The notes: generated by a model not told the origin, from the sequence alone. DNA of 64,000 bases from Gnetum montanum (GCA_015680685.1 MNCI01026285.1:217473-281472); one strand, 5' to 3'. Counted from the first letter of the stretch, positions 26,955-40,428 are shown. Program-made: numbers and translations.

Positions 26955-29900
26955 GTTCGGTAGGCCCAGAGGATGTAGAGTATTTGCTCGTGCCACCGCC
27001 TCTTGCTATTGTTAAGCATATGCTTCAGTAAGTTGATGACAGAATTATTTGTAGCCTCTGCTTGCCCATTCATCTATAGATAATAAAGGAAAGAAAATGA
27101 TTATTTAATGCATAGATTGCTACAGAAAGTTTGGGTTTCCATACTACTAAACTGTGGTCCATTGTCAGTCACAATGGTCATTGGGAGCTGAAACCTAGTT
27201 ATGATGTTATCGAGGATGAAATGGTAGATTTGCTGAGATGTTGTTTTCCTTAGGGGAATAGCTTCCACCCACTTAGTAAAATACTCTGTGGTAGTGATAA
27301 TGAAGCTATGCCCTATGGAGGACTTAGGCATGATAGGCCCTATGAGGTCTAGTCCCCATCATTGGAAGGGCCACATAATTTGTGTTGGGTGTAGGTCTAT
27401 AGGTGCTCTATGTATGAGATTTGCATATCTCTTCCATGTGTCACATGTCTTAACTTTCGACAGGTAGTCATGCTCCATGTAGGGTCAATAGTACCCTAGG
27501 CGTCTGATTTTCACAGCCATAGCCTTGGGTGCTATGTGTCCACCACATAGCCCTGCATGAACCTCATTAACTACCTTTTGTGCCTGCTTAGCACCCACGC
27601 ATGCCAGAAATATCCCATCGTAGGATCGTCGACACAGGGCGTCATTTCCCATGAGCACGTATTACCGGGCACGCTTGCGAATTGCATCTCTCTCTGAGCT
27701 AGCTTCAATTCACTTGGGGGTTCACCATGCTATAAATAAGCTTTAATGTTATCGTACCACTCCGGGGTATCCGCAGCATCAACAGAGGTCACGTGTTCCG
27801 CCTGAGTGATAGGTTCCGTGCATTCTATGATCACAGTTGGCAGGTTTACCAAGGAATGCGATGGGATGTTTAACACAAGGGTAGCTAAGGTGTCTACTAT
27901 AGTGTTCTCGTTGTGTGGCACGTGTTGCACATCAGTGGTCATGAATTACTTCAGTAGGATTTTTGCTAGGTTATAGTAGGGTTGCAAGTGCATAGCCTTG
28001 CAAGTGTAGACTTTGGTAATTTGATTCACGACTAGTTGTGAATCTCCCAAGATCGCTAGGTGTTGTACATGTAGCACACAGGTAGTTAAGAGGCCTCTAA
28101 GTAGCCCCTCGTATTCTGCCATGTTGTTGGTGCAAGGGAACAAAAAATGATAAGCGGATGGGTACATTTCCCTAGAGGGGAATGTGATCATGGCAACGGC
28201 GCTACCTCCTCGAGTGGTTGAGGCACCGTTGAAGTGTAAGGTTGCCTCGAAATGCAATGGGATGATGGTGACATTGCTAACATATTCTTCTAGGAACCAG
28301 GATCTACGGTTGCCTGGTCATCGACTGGTGAGGCCGTAAGTTGGGTTGCTATGGCTTGGCCCTTTGTCGACGATTGACTTACATAGCGTAGGTTGAACTT
28401 TGCGGTTATTGCTTTCCATTGGGCTATCCTACTACTTCCGTAAAGGTTGCTGGTGATAGCCCGGAGTATGTTACTTTTGCAAATGATGTTGGTTGTGCTA
28501 CGGAATAGGTAGTGCTGCCACTTTTTTAGTGCAAACACTAAGGCTAGGTAGTTCCTCTCCACCTCGTTGTATTTTTCCTCGTATGCTATTAGTGCATGGC
28601 TCAGGTAATACACTGGTATCTCAGAGCCATCTTCCTGCTTCTAACATAGCAGTGCTGCTATAAATGCATCAGAGGTGGCAAGGTATATGAAGAAAGGCTT
28701 GTCCCTTTGCGGCGGGTGCACCATTGGGAGGTGCGAGAGCTCCTTCTTCAGGTTGTCGAAGGCTTGTTGACACTAGGCTGTCCACTCGAAGTCAACTGCC
28801 TTCTTTAGAAGATGTTGCACAGGGTGTAACTTGTCAATCAATCTTGCTATAAACCTTCGAATGAACTGCACTCTACCTTGTAAACTGTGTAACTCCTTAA
28901 GGTTTGTGGAAGGTGCTAGGTTGACGATGGCCTTGACTTTGTCTGGGCCCACCTGTATTCTAGCCTCCTATACTACAAACCCTAACATGCGTCTGGTCTT
29001 TACTCCGAAGACACACTTCTTAGGATTAAGATACAAATCATGCCTTTGGTAGCACTTTAGGACTAACTCTAGATCGCGTGGGTGATGGGCTACCTCTTTG
29101 GACTTAACCGCTATATCATCCACGTAATCGTTTAATGTTTCTAGGATGTAGTCACTAAAAATATAGGTCATGGCTTGCTGGTAGGTTGCTCCAGCATTCT
29201 TGAGTCCAAAAGGCATCATGGTATAGCAGAAGGTTCCCCATGGAGTCATGAAGGTTGTCGACAGTTGGTGCTCTAGGTTGATGCGGATTTGGTTGTATCC
29301 GGAGAAGCCATCCATGAAGAATAGCAAAGCATGCCTAGATGTGGTGTCGATGAGTTGATCGATGCTCAAGAGTGGTAAATTTTCTTTGATCATTGCCTTG
29401 TTCAAGTCTTGGAAGTCTATACAGATTTGTATTCCTCCTATTTTCTTCGAAACCACAATGATGTTGGACACCCACTCTGAATAGTCGACCACGCGGATGA
29501 ATCCTGCTCCGTATAACTTAGTGATTTCATCCCTCACGGGTAGTGAAATTTCTAGCTTAATGTTACATGCATTTTTCTTGACTACCCTTATGTGTGGGTC
29601 TAGGATGATGTTATGCTAAATCAGCCGTGGATCCAGACCCGGCATGTCGCCATATGACCATGCAAAAACATCAATGTGATCCTGTAAAGTTTTAACTATG
29701 CCCTCATGTATTTGTATATCTAGGAGGGAGCTAAGTCTTAATGTCTTTACCTCCCTTCTTGACATGGTCACGGGTATCTCAAAAAGAGGATCCTTGATTA
29801 CATCCTCGACCTCTAAATCTAGGCCATGGACCAGGTGTCTGGGCCAATCCGGGGGTGCTTCTAAGGTTGCTATAGTGTTAATCGTAGTCGACCCCCAATC

Positions 29901-29987
29901 GTTCATGTTGGGGTTCAACTGTCTCACGAGCTTGCCTTGTAGCCCTGCTAACATTAGAGGCATGGAAAAGGAACAACGGGTTTCCAT
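26955..29987 (-). pseudogene. Copy 3 pol: RT, two RNase H domains, truncated integrase
   Basis: An N-terminal pol segment (29987-29616) ends DVFAWSYGDMPGLDP, the usual lead-in to plant gypsy RT. RT runs 29537-28968 with WVSNIIVVSKK, ICIDFQDLNKA and the catalytic Y-V-D-D. Ordinary RNase H is near 28700-28290, archaeal-type RNase H at 28257-27730 (LHFNGASTTRGGSA, GDSQLVVNQI), and the integrase core at 27480-26990 (TDNGPQFSS, then NGQAEATNN with the Glu). After about 26955 the reading stops short: the roughly 200-residue integrase C-terminus found in copies 2 and 4 is missing and the hairpin array follows. Several in-frame stops and frame changes. Confidence 0.88.
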
Positions 29988-30084
29988 CTCTTGCTTGACC
30001 TGCCATCATAAGATGAAAGCCTAGGTAAGGATCATCAGAGATTATGTGAAACGTTGCTAAGTAAGGCGATGTAAAGATTGAGAG

Positions 30085-30515
30085 TTTGCTAGTTTAAGGT
30101 CGTGGTAGACCACCAAGGCACAAGAGTCTAGAATTTTTAAAGATATGGAAATTGTTGATGTGAAGTGCAAAGTTGTGTAACCGTTGGTATGTGAATGCCA
30201 AACTGCTAGTTTAGTGTCATTTCGGACTGCCATATTATGACATGCAAAATCTTGATATACAAAATAATGATAAAAAGAATGAAATTGCGAGTATAAGGTG
30301 TATCAAAATGCCAATGCGAGAATGAAGACATGAAACTGTTAGGAAATATGCTACCACCTATGTCGAGGTGTACGGGGTAACTACTGATGTAAGAGGGTAG
30401 TTAGTTTAACGTCATTGCGGACTGTGAACGTTACAGGTCGAAATTACTAATTTTGGGTCTTGAGGAGCACAACTATGCTAGGCTTGCTAGTTTAAGGTCT
30501 TTTTGGACCTTTAAT
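30085..30515. repeat. Dispersed hairpin units upstream of pol (copy 3)
   Basis: Five units at about 30085, 30210, 30395, 30450 and 30487, for example TTTAAGGTCGTGGTAGACC. Arms GGTC/GACC or GTC/GAC. Confidence 0.75.
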
Positions 30516-31490
30516 TGAAAATAAATATTATTATATTATTTTTTATTTTCGGGAAGGCAAGTAATTGGTCTGAAATGTGTTAAGGTTTAAATGCTAATAG
30601 TATCATGATGCTGTGGCGAGCATGCTACTCTGTATGCCGCGATCCGCATTAATCAGAGAGAGAGAGAGAGAAAGTTTCCTCATTTTTACACTACTACCAT
30701 AAATAGGGATTGAACCTTGGTAATTTTGACATTTTCATTGTAAAAGTGTAGAATCCTCATCGGAGCACTTGGTGATTTCGGAGCGCGGAGCAATTGTGTT
30801 AATCGATTAGTGAGGCGAATTTCTAAAGCGAAGGTCATAAATCTGCAAGTAGGGCCATGGCTTCTAAATCTTAGTTGGTGCTTGCGAAGGTTGGGAAGGT
30901 GAAGAAGACCCTGAGGCATGGGCCACAAGCATGCGTTCTGGCGCAGGAGAGCACACCATTGTCCCAGTGACTTTTCATGTCTCCTCTACCCTTTTTTATC
31001 TTGCACCCTCTGCCACTTTCTTCTCTAGTTTTGCATCTCATTTGTTTTTCTATTTGTATTTTTTGCAGCCCTGTTATTTTAGCTTTTGTGTTGCCATGGC
31101 CTCTTTTTCTTTTGGTTGTGACTATTGTGCAAGGGTTTCGTTGTAATTGCATGCAAGGCTGTTGCCACTGCCGTGATTCTCGCAACTGCTGGGCTAGGCC
31201 CCTTTAAGTTGCTTGACCTTGGCATGCCATGATGTAAAACCCTTAGGAGGGTTTGGTTATGTGTGACGTAGCACCGCGGCGTGTGTTTTTGTTTGAGCAT
31301 GTTCTTAGTTATTTTGCTGCTACGCCAAGCTACTTGCATGTGCTTGCTAAGCTAGGCTTTCGCATCTTTGCTACGCTATGTGTGGACAAGGGGTTATGCT
31401 ATACTACATTTATGGTCTACTAAGCATTGCTATGTTGCTCATGCATTGCATTCAAATTTGATGTCAATATTTGCTGGTTGCATCGTGCAG
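30516..31490 (+). promoter_or_regulatory. Putative promoter and first-intron region of copy 3 opposite-strand gene
   Basis: It contains an (AG)n microsatellite (about 30654-30671), a CATAAATAGGG box near 30702, and CTACGC-type words at 31318-31380 shared with this copy's LTRs. First-exon coding could not be fixed. The region ends at a TCGTGCAG acceptor (31483-31490), equivalent to that at 15410-15417 in copy 2. Confidence 0.4.
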
Positions 31491-34400
31491 GGTAGGGCCA
31501 AGGTCTAGGCTGATTGTTTTGGACCTTGAAGGGGTCCTATGTCATGTAGGTAGACCTATGGCTAACGTTCCCCCTCCCTTGATATGTGTGGGAGAGCAAG
31601 CATTTTGGTTTAGGGATGGGGCAAGAGCCTTCTTGCAATTCCTTCTTAGCCATTTTAGTCTCATGGTTTGGTCCTCCTTAGACGAGGTGTAGGCATCCGA
31701 CATAATAGAGGCCATACTGCCAAGGACAAATCGGGGCATCCTGAGATACCTTTCCAATGATGCAACCATAGGCAAGCCAGGAGGAGGGTCTACCCAACAC
31801 TCAATAGGGTTGAGGTGTTTAGCTTGGATCTGGGATATGCCAGAATACCAATGTTATCACCCGTACAACACATTGTATCTCATGCACCACATGATGACGT
31901 ACTTTTAGAACCCACAGGGGATCATCTATTGTGTTGGCGGGTGAGTTTTACGTCTTTGCTTCGCTTGGTTGTGCAACGTTGGCTGTACTTGGCTGAGTGC
32001 TGATAGTATGTGCTTATCACTAGGTTCTATATTGATGATGATGAGGTTCATCACCAACTGTGTGAGTTGGCCGCAACGCAGCTAGCCCTTCAGGAATTTG
32101 CCTCTGCCAAGAGCCTGCAGGTGGGCATGATTGGTCATTGCGAGGGGGAATACCATTCCTACCTACGCACACTCGCCACCTTCTACAGTCGTTGCAGGGT
32201 GAAGGGTTGGTTGGAAAAGGAGTGGAGAGAACCTTTCAAGCAGGTCATGCTTGAAGCGATTCTAGCGGTTGAACTCCCGCTATTCCCATCACTGTATAGA
32301 CTTGGTGGGTTAACAGGCAGGTGCCACATGCTTAAGTGTTTTCATAGTTTGTTCTTTTTTATTTTATTTTCAGCATTGTTATGCTAAGTACGTTTCATGA
32401 TCATTGCTGTAGGAGTGAAGAAGCCTTGTGAGGTGATGGTCGTAACTTCCAAGAGGCAAGGGGGAAACATCTACTTCAAATATGGTGAAGTAGTAGTGAG
32501 CTAGAGCTAGTTAGAATGAGGGGCTTCGGGTCCCTTGCTTAAGAAAATTTGAATGGTTGGACTTATGGATTTATTCATGGCTCCAAATCCAGGCATCCCA
32601 GCTGCCGATATGCTTTCCTTGGTCAATTCCTTCTCTGGGAAGGTGAGCCATTTTCATACGTACGTGTGAGGTGTGCTGGTGGTCATTGACATCAATGACC
32701 AACTATTTGCAGATTTGTTTGGCATTCCTGTTGATGGCGCTGCCATGATGTTGAAGGACAACTAGGAGTTGACCGTTCAGAAGTAGCATATCGAGGAGTG
32801 GCTGAGGCTCACCAAGGAGTGAAAGGTATTTCATATGGAAAAGCTTAAGGAAGGTCCTACCATGGGGATATACCTAGTTTTCTGTGCCTATGCATTCCCT
32901 CAATTTCTCACCCAAGGGAAGGTCCTGGGGCTTGAGCAGGCTTGGGTAATGCAAAAAGTCATGGAGGAGGGGGCCCACTACAACTGGGCCAAATTCCTAT
33001 GTAGTGGTTTGTAGGCTAAGATTTTGGGACTCCATGAGCAAACGGAGTCCCACTCTAACATACACTATGCTTTCTACATAGGCTGTTTAAGCACTTCGTG
33101 GAGTTCCTGGTGGTCCAGGAGGATGGAGTCTAGTCCAATCTAGATTGCGACCAGATTCCTAAGCCATGGATTCAACAGGTCCTTCGGACTATGCAAGCCC
33201 AAGACCCCCTGGAAATGGTGGGGGAGTCGTTGTCTGTAACGACTAAAGGTTTGGAAGTTCGTAGTGCTTGCAACCAGGATAGCATAGGGGAGATGCCCCC
33301 TACCATAATTGGCAACGTGACATAGGGTGAACGTCTCATAGCTGAGACCGTGCTCATAGAGCTGCGAAGAAAGAGACCTCCCCTAGCTAGGGAAAGCCTT
33401 CATGAAGAGGAGGGATGAAGACTGCAGTTCAAGTTGCGGTGAATGCAAGCCCCCATTGGTTAGCATTTTTTATATAATATTTACTTTGCTATTGCCTACT
33501 ATTCTATGCTTCGTTAGGTAGTGCATCATAGCATGGTATCTGTTTTGAGTTAACTTGTTTTGATTTGACATATGTATGCCCTTTTGTGGGTAGAAGAAGA
33601 AGAAGATGAAGAAGAAGGCGATGAGGAAGTGTCGGCCCTCAGAATGGGGGCAACAGATAAAGACACGGGGGCCCTGACTTTGGAAGAAAGGGGCCCGATC
33701 AGAAATAATGGAGCTTCTATCTCCAAGGTAGGGGCTCTTGCCATTAGGGAGCCTCTTCCTACCAACAAAGAGGTACCTCCCCAAAATAAAAAAGACACTA
33801 CTCTCCTTAAAGAAGAAGAACTAGCGCATGAGGTAGGGGCTTTCATGGACTTGGCCAAGGCTTCTACTAAGCCTACCATGATTGTCTTGCATTGCCAAGA
33901 AGAAAGACTGTAGCTGGATGCTGGTGATTTAGGCTTTACGTGTGCCTTACCGTAGTCCATTTTGGCCGTTGCTGACATGCTTAGTTGTGTAATAGGTGTT
34001 ATTGCTGATGTCTCAGGACCTCCTCCGCCTCGTACGGAGTCATGGGATGAGGTCCCTGATAAGTTTGCATTTGTTCAAGGACTTGTTGATGACATGATCA
34101 AATGCCTTCAGTAGGCAAACCCTCTTGCGGGTAAGTAGGAGTGTTAACTATCCTTATGTTGCTACGCTGAAACTCTCGAGCTTGTTGATCATGTTATGCT
34201 AATGTGATTACTACGCTTTCTACTCTGAACAGCCTCTTAGATCAAGTGGGACCCAGCACGACCTATGGAGGTTGGCGTGGTGCCTGCACTCTCACCTGAT
34301 GTGACTGAAGTGTCTCGTTGTATATTTGACGAGGCTTACAAATGTGTCTTGCACTCGGTGTGCTCTCTGTGGGAGTGTAGACGCACCAATGAGGACCTGT

Positions 34401-35272
34401 GGAAATAGGTCCAAAGGACCGATTAGAGAGAGGCTGAACTGGTCACTGAGGTGGAGAACCTCAAGTCGAGGATCAATTTCTTCATAAACCATAACCCTGA
34501 CCCTGTTGATTTGAAAAGGGCTATGGAAGACTATGCCAGGTTTTGGACTGTCGTTTATCAAAATGTTGAGTCCACCTGCGGAATAATCAAACAGCAGATG
34601 CAGATGAACTTGCTAACCCAGAAGTGCCAAGACATGAAGGACATCAGCGCTAAGGTCTTCGAATGGGGGAAAACCTAGAGGGATCACAAATATACATACA
34701 AGCTAGAAAACAAAGCCCATCAAAGGTTGTATAAAGATGCTGCTGTGGAGGCATTCTTGTAGGAAACGTTCGTGAAGGCCATCAGTGCTTCTAAAGCCTA
34801 TGCCAAGTTTAAAGAGCAGGTGAAGGTCACGGAATCTCCTAACTTGAGGGTGATCCTTCCTACAGGAGAGACTGCAACTGCCTCCCTTTCCCGAGAACCT
34901 CTAGAGTGGACGACCTTGGAAAGGGAGAAAGTTGCTGCTGTGAATGCTGAGCCTAGTGGCAGGCATTGGATGGACATTCTGATAGAGAAGATTTGATGTC
35001 GCCTTAGGCTTGGTCTAGACCAGATACCTCTTGAGACCGACGTAGGCTCCCCTCAGGTTAGTTTCTTTAATGCTATGCTACAGCTAGTGTTTATCGCATT
35101 TGTTGCCCTAGCTAACTACTTTATTTTTGGGATACAGGCTCTCAACGAAGGTGTGAGACTCATGGAGGGAGGAAATGAAGAGTTAGCAAGGGGCAACACA
35201 GGAGCAGGTGATGCACAAGTAGATGAAACGGGGACAAACGGTGAAGGCGATGCGAATGGGGATAACCCATGA
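31491..35272 (+). pseudogene. Copy 3 opposite-strand gene: FCP1-like, transposon-like, acidic and coiled-coil protein
   Basis: Exons seen: 31491-31940 (FCP1/SCP-like; LIVLDLEGVLCH with the nucleophile-type Asp at 31522-31524, then AFLQFLLSHFSLMVWSS; GTGAGT donor); 32024-about 32320; 32413-about 33460 (transposon-like helical domain with PGIPAADMLSLVNSF and LFADLFGIPVDG); an acidic exon from 33592 (EEEEDEEEGDEE); 34019-about 34130; about 34232-35055 (heptad-like coiled coil); 35139-35272 (acidic, G/N/D-rich, ending TGA). In-frame TAGs stand where copy 4 has Q or W. In HAD enzymes motif I is DxD; here it is D-L-E. It is probably inactive now, but it shows the N-terminal motif lost to an assembly gap in copy 4. 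Confidence 0.75.
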
Positions 35273-35399
35273 CAGTAGGGGACTTTTTTTTGAACATTTT
35301 ATCAATACTGCCAATGCGCGAAGATTTTGAATGAAATGAAAAACTTTAGAAAGGAAACCGATTTTGTATTAACTTATGTGTTATGTAAAGTTTTCATGC

Positions 35400-35525
35400 T
35401 CTCGTATGCTAGTTTTAGGCCATTTCGGGTCGTTGCTAGTTTTGGGCCATTTCGGGCTGTTGCATAATAAGTTAAAGTGAAAGGTGATAATGCTAATTTT
35501 TGGCCACCTTAGGTTGTTGGCGTAG
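35400..35525. repeat. Hairpin units between protease and opposite-strand gene (copy 3)
   Basis: Three units of GCTAGTTTTNGGCCATTTCGG type, a short version of the array seen in the other copies. Confidence 0.8.
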
Positions 35526-35639
35526 CATGTCGAAAGGATGGCACATTGAAGAGATAAGGAGACGGAAAAGATGCAAAATAAGCAACTCGGTGGGAGGTCG
35601 TAAGGCTGCTATGCTATGTGTAGCTGCCTCTTGACCTTT

Positions 35640-38600
35640 CATGGGTTGATTGGAACGTAGGGTCGAGGCATTTCACCAGGGCTCCAACTCACATCACTAT
35701 CCTTCACTTGGAAGGGTAGCTCAATCCATGCGTTTTCGATTTGAGGGTTGGCTCGTTGCGCCAATCCCTTTGTTGTATGCTTAATGCATGCAGGAACAGG
35801 TGCTTCATCTTCAGATGTTGTAACTTCTGAACCTTGTTCCATGCCTACGTTGCTGATTACTTATGTTACCACCCCGTCACCATGGATTATCACCTCCCTA
35901 CCTGCGTACGGTAAGTGGATTTCTTGGTGTATAGGTGAGGAGACAACCCTAAGTTGTGCTAACCATGATCTTCCCAAGATCAGGTTAAACCCGGGCATTT
36001 CTTCGACCACGACGAATGTTGCGTCTATGGGGAATTGGTCCCCTACTACAAAGTTTACATGAATTGTGCCCTTCACCAGGACACATGCCCCATTGAAGGA
36101 CCGTAGACACGATGTCACCATTAGTTTAATCTAGTCAATTAATCCTAACTTATCTATAATAGGGATGGAAATGACGTTTGTTGCAGCTTCATCATCGATG
36201 TGTACCCTTCGGATTCAGTGTTGGCTGACCCGAATTGTGATGAAGAGAGGCACCATAGTCACTTGACCTCCTTCGGGATCTTCCCTAATGGCATCATTGT
36301 TGAAAGCTAATTGAGGTATTGCAGACTCTGTGGGTATGGAGGGAAGTATGACCAAGTGGATCGCTTTCTCTTCCACTGGCATGTTTTCGTCAACTGGAAT
36401 CATCGTTAACATGTGGACCAAAGCCTCACGGTGAGGTACAGATGTCATGACTAGGTTGTACAAGCTCAACGTAGCATGTTTCTGCCTTAGGAATTGCCTG
36501 ACCTGGGTGAGGGTGTCCAAGAAGTCTTGGCCGCCTGCCTGTTTGACACTTTCCTCCTCCTCGATTCATCCTAGAAGACGAATCTCTCAGGGAGAGATGA
36601 CTTCAGACTTAGGTTCAGATCTTTGTTGGCAAGGTGACGCAGGTTGTGTAATCATGTTAACCTTTGTCTTTAGTGATGAGGGTGTAAATACAAGGGGTGA
36701 AGGCATAGGCTTGGAGATACTTTTGATGGTATTTCCTTTCGACGCCTTGCCCACCAAGTAGGCTTCTTGCCTTGTGGGACAAGGAGGTTGTTTAATGTTG
36801 TTGCATAGGATGGGGGCTGTCAAAGATGTTGGCCCCCTGATGATGAATGGAGCTAGAGGTGTTAACTGATAGGGTTGCGTGGCCTCACCAACAAGTGATG
36901 TAGAGGTAGATGCCCGTGGTGGGACTTTCAGGATGAACGGTGGCTGTGAGCTTGGACCAGCCATTGGTGGTATTGGTGCACTACGCTGAGGCACACAAAT
37001 CACAAATGGCTGGAAGGGTGGCATGGGATCATTGTCAATACCGATGGCATTGATTACGTAACTGGCATTATTGGCATTGAGGGGATCTATGTAGACATAC
37101 ATAGATTGGTTTTTAGGGCGTACCGTGTTACTTTCATCCAGCACTAGCTTTCCTAGGTCGATTAATCTTTGGATGTCATCCTGCAACGATAGATAATAAT
37201 CCATGATGTGACCACATAGTTGATGGTAGTCACAAAACCTATCTAGCTTGAAACCCCTAGGAACTAGAGGCTCATTGGGTAGGGCCAAAGAGGGATTCCT
37301 AAGGAGCTCGTAGTAGCGTTGATGTCTCATGTTTGCTTCCTCCGACATCTGCTTGTGTTGGATGTATCCCACTGCCAACAGTTACTTCAGGAGTTCTGAA
37401 GGTTTGAGAGGTAGTGGGATGTATTTTGAATGATCTTTGTGCTCGAAGTTGGGTTTAGTATATGTAGATGTCTCGGGTGTAGGTGCAGCAGGTTGTGATG
37501 CTTGGCCCGGTTTGGGTGCAGAGTCAGCCGCAGGCATGGATGGTTTCTTGCTATTCTTACTTCCACTATTACTATTTTTGGGCTTAGCCTCAGTTGCCAC
37601 AACATCCACCATGATTGTTGGGGCCTTACCCTTGTCGTTTCTTGCAAAGCTGTTCTTGTAAGTGATGTAGGCCGAGTCTTTGCTCGTCTCGGCCGTGTGT
37701 TGTATGCTTTTCATCTGAGCGAAAGCTTGGCTAAGTGAGCGTGGAGTGAGGTAATATAGTTTGGACTTGATGAAGTCATTCATCGCACCCTTAAAGATGG
37801 CTAACAAGTTAGCCTCTGCTATGGGCTCAAGGATTTCGTTAAGGGTCGCGCTCCAACGTTGAATGAATTTTTGGACTGGTTCTAGTGGGTCTTGTTTCAC
37901 ATCCATCAGCTAATCCAGCGTGGTTTCTGGCTTCAAGTTGTATTTGAAGCATGTCACAAACTGGGTCAAGAGTTCTTCCAAAGTCGAAATGGATGAATGT
38001 GGTAATGCGCAGTATCAATCTAGAGCTTTCTTGGCTAGGGACATGGCTAAGACTCGAATGATCGTATGTGGCCACTGTTGCAATAGCAAAGACTCTGATC
38101 GGAAAGTGACAAGATGAGTATTGGGATCCCCTTCCCCGTTGTACTTTGTGAAGTGCGGGAGGGACATCTTGATTGGTAATATCAAAGTAGGGATTGCAGG
38201 GTTGATGGGATTATCTTGATAAAATTCCATGACTTGTACCATATTGGACCCAATAGCTTTGAGGCATTTTACTTCCTTAGTTAGGATCTGGATGAGCTAA
38301 AACACTTGGTCTAGACCTGATGACATTGTAGATGGTTAGGGGACTACAGAGGTAACTCCCACATGTGGATGGTGGCGATGGTGATTTGACCCATCGACGG
38401 TGCTGTTGGGGCCACCCTTGCTAAAGGTGCTGTTTGCGTTGTCCACGACCTGGTGGGTGGTATTGTTGGAGCGGTAATAGCGGGTTGAGTCGCTAGATAG
38501 GCCGTTTGGGTTACCGGTGGGACAGACCATGGTCCTGTGCCAGGATGTACCATTTGCAAGGTTGAGTAGGCCTGAGGGAGAATGTAGTGAGACATCTGTG

Positions 38601-39428
38601 ACAGTTGTAGAATAGATGAAGAAGCGAACGGAGTCCACCACGTGGATGGGCCCGGGCCCACCATAGTGGGTGGAACAGATGCATACATAGGAATCAGAAT
38701 AGGAGTTATGTGTGGTTGCAAAGTTGGTACAGTATGAACATGCGGTAGGGTAGCCATGATAGGCATGTTGCGCATTGTGGAAGCATGCTGATAAACACCT
38801 TGCGGTGGCACAGTTGCTGTGGGCACAACCAGGGAATAGGGGTGATGATGCACTGGGAATGTAGCCTGGCTACCCATTGCAGTTGCAGTTGTAGGATGCT
38901 AAAGAATAGGCGTGATGATGAAGGGGGTGGTGACAGACAACAGGTTGGGCCATAAGGACTGGGTAGGCTAGATAGGAACGGGGTTGGCCTGACCTTCCTC
39001 ATTAGATTGGGAATCGAGTTCCTCCTATCCATCTTGAAAGGCATCATCCTGGTTGGATGCTATGTCTTGTTGTTCCCTAAGCCTGGTCAACTAGATTAGT
39101 TGATCTAGGAGCCTTTGGTACGCTTGTGTTAAAGGTAAAGAAATGTTGGGGGTAGGAACGAATTCCTCCCTGTTACAGTAAGCAAACTCGAAGCTATGTT
39201 TTTCTTCGAGTTCATGTAAATCCAAGGGTAGATTAGCCTACACCTTTGCACAAAGGAAACTATAATGCTCATGTTGCTGGGCCAGTCTCTTAGGTCCTTG
39301 ATTTGGATTCTAAAAGATCGATGTGTTTCCTGCGTTGGATTCAGCCATCGTTCGGCACTGGTAGTGCCTTGGATCGCGAAGGGCACCTCCGCGTTGAAGG
39401 TATTAACAACGGTGGTGGCGGAAGCCAT
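35640..39428 (-). pseudogene. Copy 3 gag-protease polyprotein
   Basis: Read from a start taken at 39428 (MASATTVV) to 35639. Regions: an N-terminal Q/P/T-rich part (39000-38330), the gag core (38242-37700; KYNGEGDPNTHLVTF, PLEPVQKFIQRWSATLNEI), a lysine/serine linker, a knuckle-like FCDYHQLCGHIMDYYLSLQ segment (about 37230), proline-rich repeats (PFVICVP, PPFILKVPP, APFIIRG), and retropepsin (36200-35860) with a D-D-E-A-A-T-N active-site segment and FNLILGRSWLAQL. The family usually shows D-T/S-G there. Long frames are broken by a modest number of stops. Confidence 0.85.
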
Positions 39429-39489
39429 TGTTAAGCAAGTGATTATGCAAAAAATGCAAAAAGTGTGAAAGAACAGAAGAATTGAAAAC

Positions 39490-40365
39490 AAAACAAGTGA
39501 CAAAAGGTGGCTTTACGTCTTGCTGGATTCTAGAGGAATCGTCAAGGCGACCGATCTGTACCACACAAGGTGTAAACAACCGCAAAGGGTGTCACGTCTA
39601 AGCCTGTGCGCGATGAGGTGCAGAGCACATGCAAGACTACTGTAAGGAAAGTTTAGTTGACAAGTGATCGAGAAGGCTTTATATCCCGTAGGATCCTGGA
39701 GGGACCATCGAGGCGATCGACCTGCACCACACGAGGCGCAAACAACCTCATAGGGTGTCATGTTTTCACCTGTGCTGGCTAGGGTGTAGAGCGCATGCAA
39801 GACTACTATAAATAGGAAGGGCAAGTTAAATCACCATTGAAAGGCTTATTGTCTCATAGGGTTCCAGAGGAACCGTTGAGTCAACTGATCTACACCGTAC
39901 GCCGTGTAAACAACCATAGATGGGTATCAAGTCTATGCTAATGCAAGTTGGGGTGTGAAAGGCATATGAGACTTCCATAAGACAAGCAAATTAACCAATG
40001 ACCAAGTAGGTTTTATGTCTCACAGGATCTCAGAGAAACTGTCGAGGTGACCAGTTTGTACCACACGAGATGGGGTACAGAACGCAGGCAAGACAACCAC
40101 AGGGTGGGCAAGCTAACTAGCAATTAGGTAAGCTTTATGTCTCGCAGGATCCTGGAGGGATCGTTGAGGTGACCAGTTTGTACCACATGAGATGGGGTGA
40201 AAAATGCATGCAAGACAACCATAGGATGAGCTAGTTAATTAGAAATCAGAGGCCTTGTGTTCTGTAGGGTTCTAAAGGAACCGTCGGGGCGACCGGTCTG
40301 CACCGCATAGAGTGCAAACAACTACAAGAGGGTGTCGTGTTTACACTTGCATGTATTAGGATGTA
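39490..40365. repeat. Six-fold leader repeat of copy 3
   Basis: Six direct units starting near 39510, 39677, 39840, 40009, 40130 and 40250 (spacings about 167, 163, 169, 121, 120). Each has GGCTTTATGTCTCGCAGGAT-like and GACCGATCTGTACCACAC-like segments. A single related unit is present in the leaders of copies 1 and 2. Confidence 0.85.
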
Positions 40366-40410
40366 GAAGGCTCATAGAACTACCATGACATGTGGAAAAG
40401 GCACCAAAAG

Positions 40411-40428
40411 GCCCTCCTTCTAGCGCCG
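40411..40428 (-). other. Primer-binding site of copy 3
   Basis: On the minus strand CGGCGCTAGAAGGAGGGC lies six bases inside the 5' LTR. Copy 4 has TGGCGCTAGAAGGAGGGC, copy 1 TGGCACTATAAGGAGGGC and copy 2 TGGTGCTAGAAGGAGG. I cannot name the tRNA with confidence. Confidence 0.65.
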
